Shown here piece after piece: positions 60,699 through 64,000 of a stretch of DNA of 64,000 nt (position 1 is the stretch's first letter; each line of letters starts with the position of its first letter). The position numbers and the translations under genes are program-made. The notes below the pieces were generated by a model. It saw only the letters and a program-made list of their open reading frames with translations. It did no database searches and was not told the DNA's origin. The stretch comes from Paraglaciecola arctica BSs20135 (GTDB lineage Bacteria; Pseudomonadota; Gammaproteobacteria; Enterobacterales; Alteromonadaceae). The DNA is taken from positions 19,151 through 83,150 of the forward strand of contig NZ_BAEO01000044.1 in NCBI RefSeq assembly GCF_000314995.1. The letters run 5' to 3'.

Positions 60699-61799
60699 TT
60701 AACTATTTTTTTGCAAATAGACTCCACATTCTACGTGATGGGTATAAGGAAACTGATCGAATAACGCAAATCGAGTGATGCTATGTGTAAGTAATAATGT
60801 GTCCAGATTGAGTTTAAGGGTGTTTGGATTACATGAAATATACACAATGTTTTCATACTGACTAATCATATCCACAGTGGTTTCATCCAATCCAGCACGT
60901 GGTGGGTCGACTAATACAGTTTTGCAATGATAATCAGCTAAATTAATGCCTTCTAAACGGCGGAATTCTCGCACTCCCTGTTGGGCTTGGACAAATTCTT
61001 CGCTCGACATACGAATAATTTTTAGATTGAGTATGTGATTTGTATTAATGTTATCTTGCGCTGCCGCAACTGAGGTTTTGGATATTTCAGTGGCTAGAAC
61101 TTTTCCGAAATTTTGTGCTAAGGGGATAGAAAAATTCCCAGAACCACAATATAGTTCAAGTAAGTCTCCTTGACTATCTTGAGTAATATCTAATGCCCAT
61201 TCAATCATCTTAATGTTGACCCGTGCATTGGGCTGGGTAAAACTGTTCTCGACTTGTTTAAAGGTGAACATTTTTTGATTGATTGTTAATTCTTCGGTTA
61301 CATAATCTTTATCTAGAATGACCTTTTGTTTCTTTGCACGACCAATAATGTCTATCTTGTATTTTTTTCTTAATGCAGAACGGATCTTCTGCATTTCATC
61401 GGTCCATTTTTCATCTAATACTTTGTGATAGAGCAAAGAAGCTGTGATTTCTCCGCTAAGTGTCGCTAAGTAATCAATTTGGAATAGCTTCCTACGAGCA
61501 GTGTCATTTTCTCTTAGTAATAGAAGCAGATCGGTCATAACATCATTAATAAGTTGGCTGGCAGGAGGAAAATGATGGACTTGGTATTTTTGTTTAGTGG
61601 CTTGATCAAACATTACATGATGAAGATCATCACGATCATGCCAGATGCGGAATTCAGCGCGTAATCTGTAATTTAATGGCTCAGAAGGAAATATTTCCAA
61701 TGCAGGCATAGGAAGTTGGGCAAAACTGTCTATGAGAGTGTTTGTTTTAGTTTTCAGTTGTTCAACATAATTGTTTGCCTGAATCTCAGTTGGCCGCAT
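60699..61799 (-). CDS. trmA: tRNA (uracil-5-)-methyltransferase TrmA
   Basis: TrmA makes 5-methyluridine at position 54 of tRNAs with S-adenosylmethionine. The 366-residue product equals the E. coli length. SAM-binding LLELYCGSGNFSIPLAQNF, TVLVDPPRAGLDETTV and the catalytic Cys in IVYISCNPNTLKLNL are present, and the end FPYTHHVECGVYLQK includes the general-base Glu. The frame extends four codons upstream to TTG; the ATG at 61797-61799 with GAGG six bases upstream is preferred. It converges on fabR. Confidence 0.96.
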   Translation of the reverse strand: MRPTEIQANNYVEQLKTKTNTLIDSFAQLPMPALEIFPSEPLNYRLRAEFRIWHDRDDLHHVMFDQATKQKYQVHHFPPASQLINDVMTDLLLLLRENDTARRKLFQIDYLATLSGEITASLLYHKVLDEKWTDEMQKIRSALRKKYKIDIIGRAKKQKVILDKDYVTEELTINQKMFTFKQVENSFTQPNARVNIKMIEWALDITQDSQGDLLELYCGSGNFSIPLAQNFGKVLATEISKTSVAAAQDNINTNHILNLKIIRMSSEEFVQAQQGVREFRRLEGINLADYHCKTVLVDPPRAGLDETTVDMISQYENIVYISCNPNTLKLNLDTLLLTHSITRFALFDQFPYTHHVECGVYLQKNS

Positions 61800-61915
61800 G
61801 TATTGCCTCAATCATTGGGGGATAAAAACGCGCAAGTTAAAGTGTTTTCGTGCATTCTGCAATATCTAAGAAAAGTTAAGTATTATTTTTCGTATAAATT
61901 TTGTGCAAATTTATC

Positions 61916-61942
61916 TAAAGTATTAGAAAGTAGGGCCGATAA
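61916..61942 (+). promoter_or_regulatory. Near-consensus sigma-28 (FliA) promoter
   Basis: TAAAGTAT at 61916-61923 and GCCGATAA at 61935-61942 are exactly 11 bases apart, matching the enterobacterial flagellar class 3 consensus TAAAGTTT-N11-GCCGATAA except for one position. It lies 30 bp before the ATG of the DUF5610 gene. Confidence 0.85.
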
Positions 61943-61971
61943 GTTTAGTTAAGGATAGTGAGGTATCTGCC

Positions 61972-63369
61972 ATGAACATAAGTCAATTAAAAGCCTTTTT
62001 AGGTGACAGCCCCCAACATTTGGGTAAAGAAACAAGTATGCAAAACCAATTGCGTGATGCGGGTTTAAAGCAAGCTATTAGCGGGCAAAATAACCCAGTT
62101 TCGCAAAGCGTGGACAAATTTAGCTCCAGCACGTCTTTAGGTGTGCGGATCTATACTAATTCTTTAAACAATACCCTGGAAATTAATAGGCAGAAACCTA
62201 ATTTTTCCGCGCCTGAGCCTAAAGATGCTGAAGCTTCATTATTTGATTTTGAAGAAATAGCAAAAAATGTGCTTAACTTTGTGGGTGGAGCGATTAAAAA
62301 TGCTCAAAACAGAGGGGCCGATGATATTGAACTCAATGAGTTATTTGAACAAGCTTCATCTGGTGTACTCAAAGGCATAAAATTAGCTGAGCAAGATTTA
62401 GCGGGTTTCTTAAATGAAGAAATCGCGAATGGCATCAGTAAAAGTAAAGATTTAATTGAAGAAGGTATAGCCAATCTCAAACGCGATATCTTTAGTCCTC
62501 AAGCTGAAGCTTTAGATAAGCCTGCTCAATCTGCAGTTAACTCCTCTAGTGTCTCTTACGAAAAACAACAGTCAGGTGAACTGAGTATTCGAACTCGAGA
62601 TGGTGATAGTGTAAATATTGTATTTGATGATATTCGGAAAATTGAGGTGACTCAACAACAGTCACGGCAAGCTGCACAAGATCCAGATGATAAAACACCA
62701 GTTCCTAAAACGGTTGAACGTAATAGTAACAGTACATCTACAGATGCAGTTGACACAGCGGCACCAGCAATTGATGCAGCAGAAAATCCAGAGGCGAATT
62801 TAGAGCCGATCGAAGAACCAAAATCTAGCCCCCAAACAATTGAGCAGAACGTGATTTTTTATCAAGAAAATTCATTTTCGTTTTCAGTCAAAGGAGAGTT
62901 AGATGAAGACGAGCTTAAAGCCATTGGGCAACTAGTCGCTGACGCTAATGAACTTGCTGAAGAGTTTTTTAATGGTGATATCGAGACCGCTTTTAATCAA
63001 GCGCTAGAGTTAGGGTTTGATGAACAAGAATTGTCTAGTTTTGCCTTGCAGCTCACCAAAGTCGAAAATACAGAAGTTATTAAAGCATATGAAACTGTCT
63101 CTCATTTTGATGACGATAATGTAGATGGCGATCCTGCGAAAGCAGTTAAACCGATTGCTGAGTATCTTGATAAACTATTAAACGTTCTGGATGGCTCTAG
63201 ACATCAATTAGAAGACAATAAGTCATATGAAAATGTGATCAATGAATTGATTAATCGATTAGGTGAAGATGTGGCTACGCCAGATTTGATCTCTGCTATT
63301 AACCGCTTTAACGAATTTAATCAAAAACTTGTGAACAATTTACCTATTGGTTTTCAACCAGCAAGCTAA
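61972..63369 (+). CDS. DUF5610 domain-containing protein, predicted FliA-dependent
   Basis: A 465-residue soluble, acidic protein. The N-terminal third (FEEIAKNVLNFVGGAIKNAQ; LFEQASSGVLKGIKLAEQDL) is helical and carries the DUF5610 region. An acidic, low-complexity linker (about 200-300; SRQAAQDPDDKTPVPKTVE; DAAENPEANLEPIEEPK) connects to a second helical part (FSFSVKGELDEDELKAIGQL; FNQALELGFDEQELSSFALQ). No enzymatic motif is seen and there is no signal peptide. DUF5610 function is unknown. Because of the flagellar promoter, a role in motility or chemotaxis is proposed. A ribosome site (GTGAGG) lies before the ATG. Confidence 0.85.
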   Translation: MNISQLKAFLGDSPQHLGKETSMQNQLRDAGLKQAISGQNNPVSQSVDKFSSSTSLGVRIYTNSLNNTLEINRQKPNFSAPEPKDAEASLFDFEEIAKNVLNFVGGAIKNAQNRGADDIELNELFEQASSGVLKGIKLAEQDLAGFLNEEIANGISKSKDLIEEGIANLKRDIFSPQAEALDKPAQSAVNSSSVSYEKQQSGELSIRTRDGDSVNIVFDDIRKIEVTQQQSRQAAQDPDDKTPVPKTVERNSNSTSTDAVDTAAPAIDAAENPEANLEPIEEPKSSPQTIEQNVIFYQENSFSFSVKGELDEDELKAIGQLVADANELAEEFFNGDIETAFNQALELGFDEQELSSFALQLTKVENTEVIKAYETVSHFDDDNVDGDPAKAVKPIAEYLDKLLNVLDGSRHQLEDNKSYENVINELINRLGEDVATPDLISAINRFNEFNQKLVNNLPIGFQPAS

Positions 63370-63399
63370 TATTAGTCTTCTTTATAATAGGCAAATAAA

Positions 63400-63424
63400 A
63401 AAGGCCAGCTAGTTGCTGGCCTTT
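63400..63424. terminator. Bidirectional terminator between DUF5610 and RRM genes
   Basis: A 10-bp stem (AAAGGCCAGC / GCTGGCCTTT) with a 5-base loop lies between convergent genes, with A/T runs on both sides. Confidence 0.85.
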
Positions 63425-63441
63425 GAATTTCTAAATGAAGA

Positions 63442-63900
63442 CTATTCTTCTTCAATTTTTTCTTTAGCTAACCGCACTTTTAAAGTACGTTCTTGGAAAG
63501 TCGAATCGTTTAAATTCTTGATTGCCTTGGCTGCACCTTTAGCATTCATTTCAACAAAACCGTAGCCTTTCCTTTTCCCAGTGCGACGATCTTTCATAAG
63601 TCGCACTGATACAACACTACCTTGTTGCTCAAAATGTTCCTGCACTGCTTCTTCATCTGCTCGATAAGGAAGATTACCAACATAGAGAGTGGATATCTCT
63701 GATGATTCATCTTGCCCGCCAGAAGAACTAGTAGACGAAAATAACTTCGATAAAGCTGGTACTAATAAGCCGCCAACTAAAACGCCTATGGCTGCTGCCC
63801 ATTGGCTAGGCAAATCGGAAGCTACTATGGGTAAAATGACATAAAGAACAATAGCGAAAATGACCGTGGTAAAAATATTCAAAATAAAAGATGGATTCAT
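63442..63900 (-). CDS. Membrane-anchored RRM RNA-binding protein
   Basis: A 152-residue protein. The N-terminal ~55 residues contain two hydrophobic segments (FILNIFTTVIFAIVLYVILP; WAAAIGVLVGGLLVPAL), followed by a Ser-rich linker. The C-terminal RRM has RNP2 TLYVGNLPY and RNP1 RKGYGFVEM. RRM domains bind single-stranded RNA with these aromatic residues. RRM proteins occur in some bacteria, but joining to a membrane anchor is less usual and suggests RNA binding at the inner membrane. The ATG is at 63898-63900. Function unknown; both domain calls are clear. Confidence 0.85.
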   Translation of the reverse strand: MNPSFILNIFTTVIFAIVLYVILPIVASDLPSQWAAAIGVLVGGLLVPALSKLFSSTSSSGGQDESSEISTLYVGNLPYRADEEAVQEHFEQQGSVVSVRLMKDRRTGKRKGYGFVEMNAKGAAKAIKNLNDSTFQERTLKVRLAKEKIEEE

Positions 63901-64000
63901 ATGGGTCTACCTAAAAAGATTTTATGGTTATAAGAATAAAAGCGAACATATGGTACCCATTTATAAGGTTTTCGCAAACAGTAAGGCTAGATATCAACAG

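Noticed and set aside
1..64000. Search for tRNA, rRNA and CRISPR arrays
   Set aside because: No cloverleaf-like segments, rRNA signatures or regularly spaced repeats were seen by eye; a tRNAscan or CRISPR search could not be run.

Overview
The window looks like chromosomal DNA of a marine gammaproteobacterium of the Alteromonadales (Alteromonas/Glaciecola/Paraglaciecola type). The basis is AT-rich DNA, gene orders shared with enterobacteria (recQ-yigI-rarD; uvrD-yigB-xerC-DUF484-dapF-lysA-lptM; fabR beside trmA), and lineage-typical families (TIGR03899, TIGR04219 outer-membrane protein, DUF3369 c-di-GMP protein, DUF2884, DUF5610). Protein names come from sequence recognition by eye. No database search was run. 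No tRNA, rRNA, CRISPR array or transposase was seen.

Layout. 0-9.3 kb: recQ (cut by the window edge), a yigI-like thioesterase with an internal deletion, two REC-GGDEF proteins, chrA, rarD, uvrD and cysE; uvrD and cysE diverge across a region with a LexA-like box and a long palindrome. 9.3-14.1 kb: a leftward lptM-lysA-dapF-DUF484-xerC-yigB cluster. 14.4-15.4 kb: rraA and an exbD with no exbB. 15.8-24.2 kb: a rightward six-gene signalling cluster (three histidine kinases, two receiver proteins and a REC-GGDEF-EAL protein). It is flanked by 63-bp direct repeats that are the 3' end of a CLCA_X/LPD1-like gene; the intact gene lies on the right and only a remnant on the left. 24.2-44.5 kb: fldB, an ECF42-like sigma factor with its DGPF partner, an SDR, an NSS transporter, two tandem YihG acyltransferases with an MscS-type channel, an M16 peptidase, a second recQ and dusA. 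43.6-48.1 kb: two sigma-54-type promoters, one before a pair of small envelope genes and one before pspA-pspC-membrane protein; a hybrid kinase lies between. 48.2-50.4 kb: copper chaperone, DUF2333 and an outer-membrane protein. 50.4-54.7 kb: cysJIH. 54.7-64 kb: TIGR03899, a DUF3369-EAL protein, a UDG-like protein, a desaturase divergent from fabR with a FabR operator between them, trmA, a DUF5610 gene with a near-consensus FliA promoter, and a membrane-anchored RRM protein.

How the genes connect. Four GGDEF/EAL proteins plus the signalling cluster make c-di-GMP control a main theme. Envelope stress (Psp, M16, MscS) is a second theme. Sulfur assimilation is represented by cysE and cysJIH, and lipid homeostasis by the desaturase, fabR and the YihG pair. 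Most promising leads: the repeat-flanked signalling cluster, the sigma-54 small-protein operon whose promoter resembles that of pspA, the FliA-promoter DUF5610 gene, and the duplicated-end LPD1-like gene.
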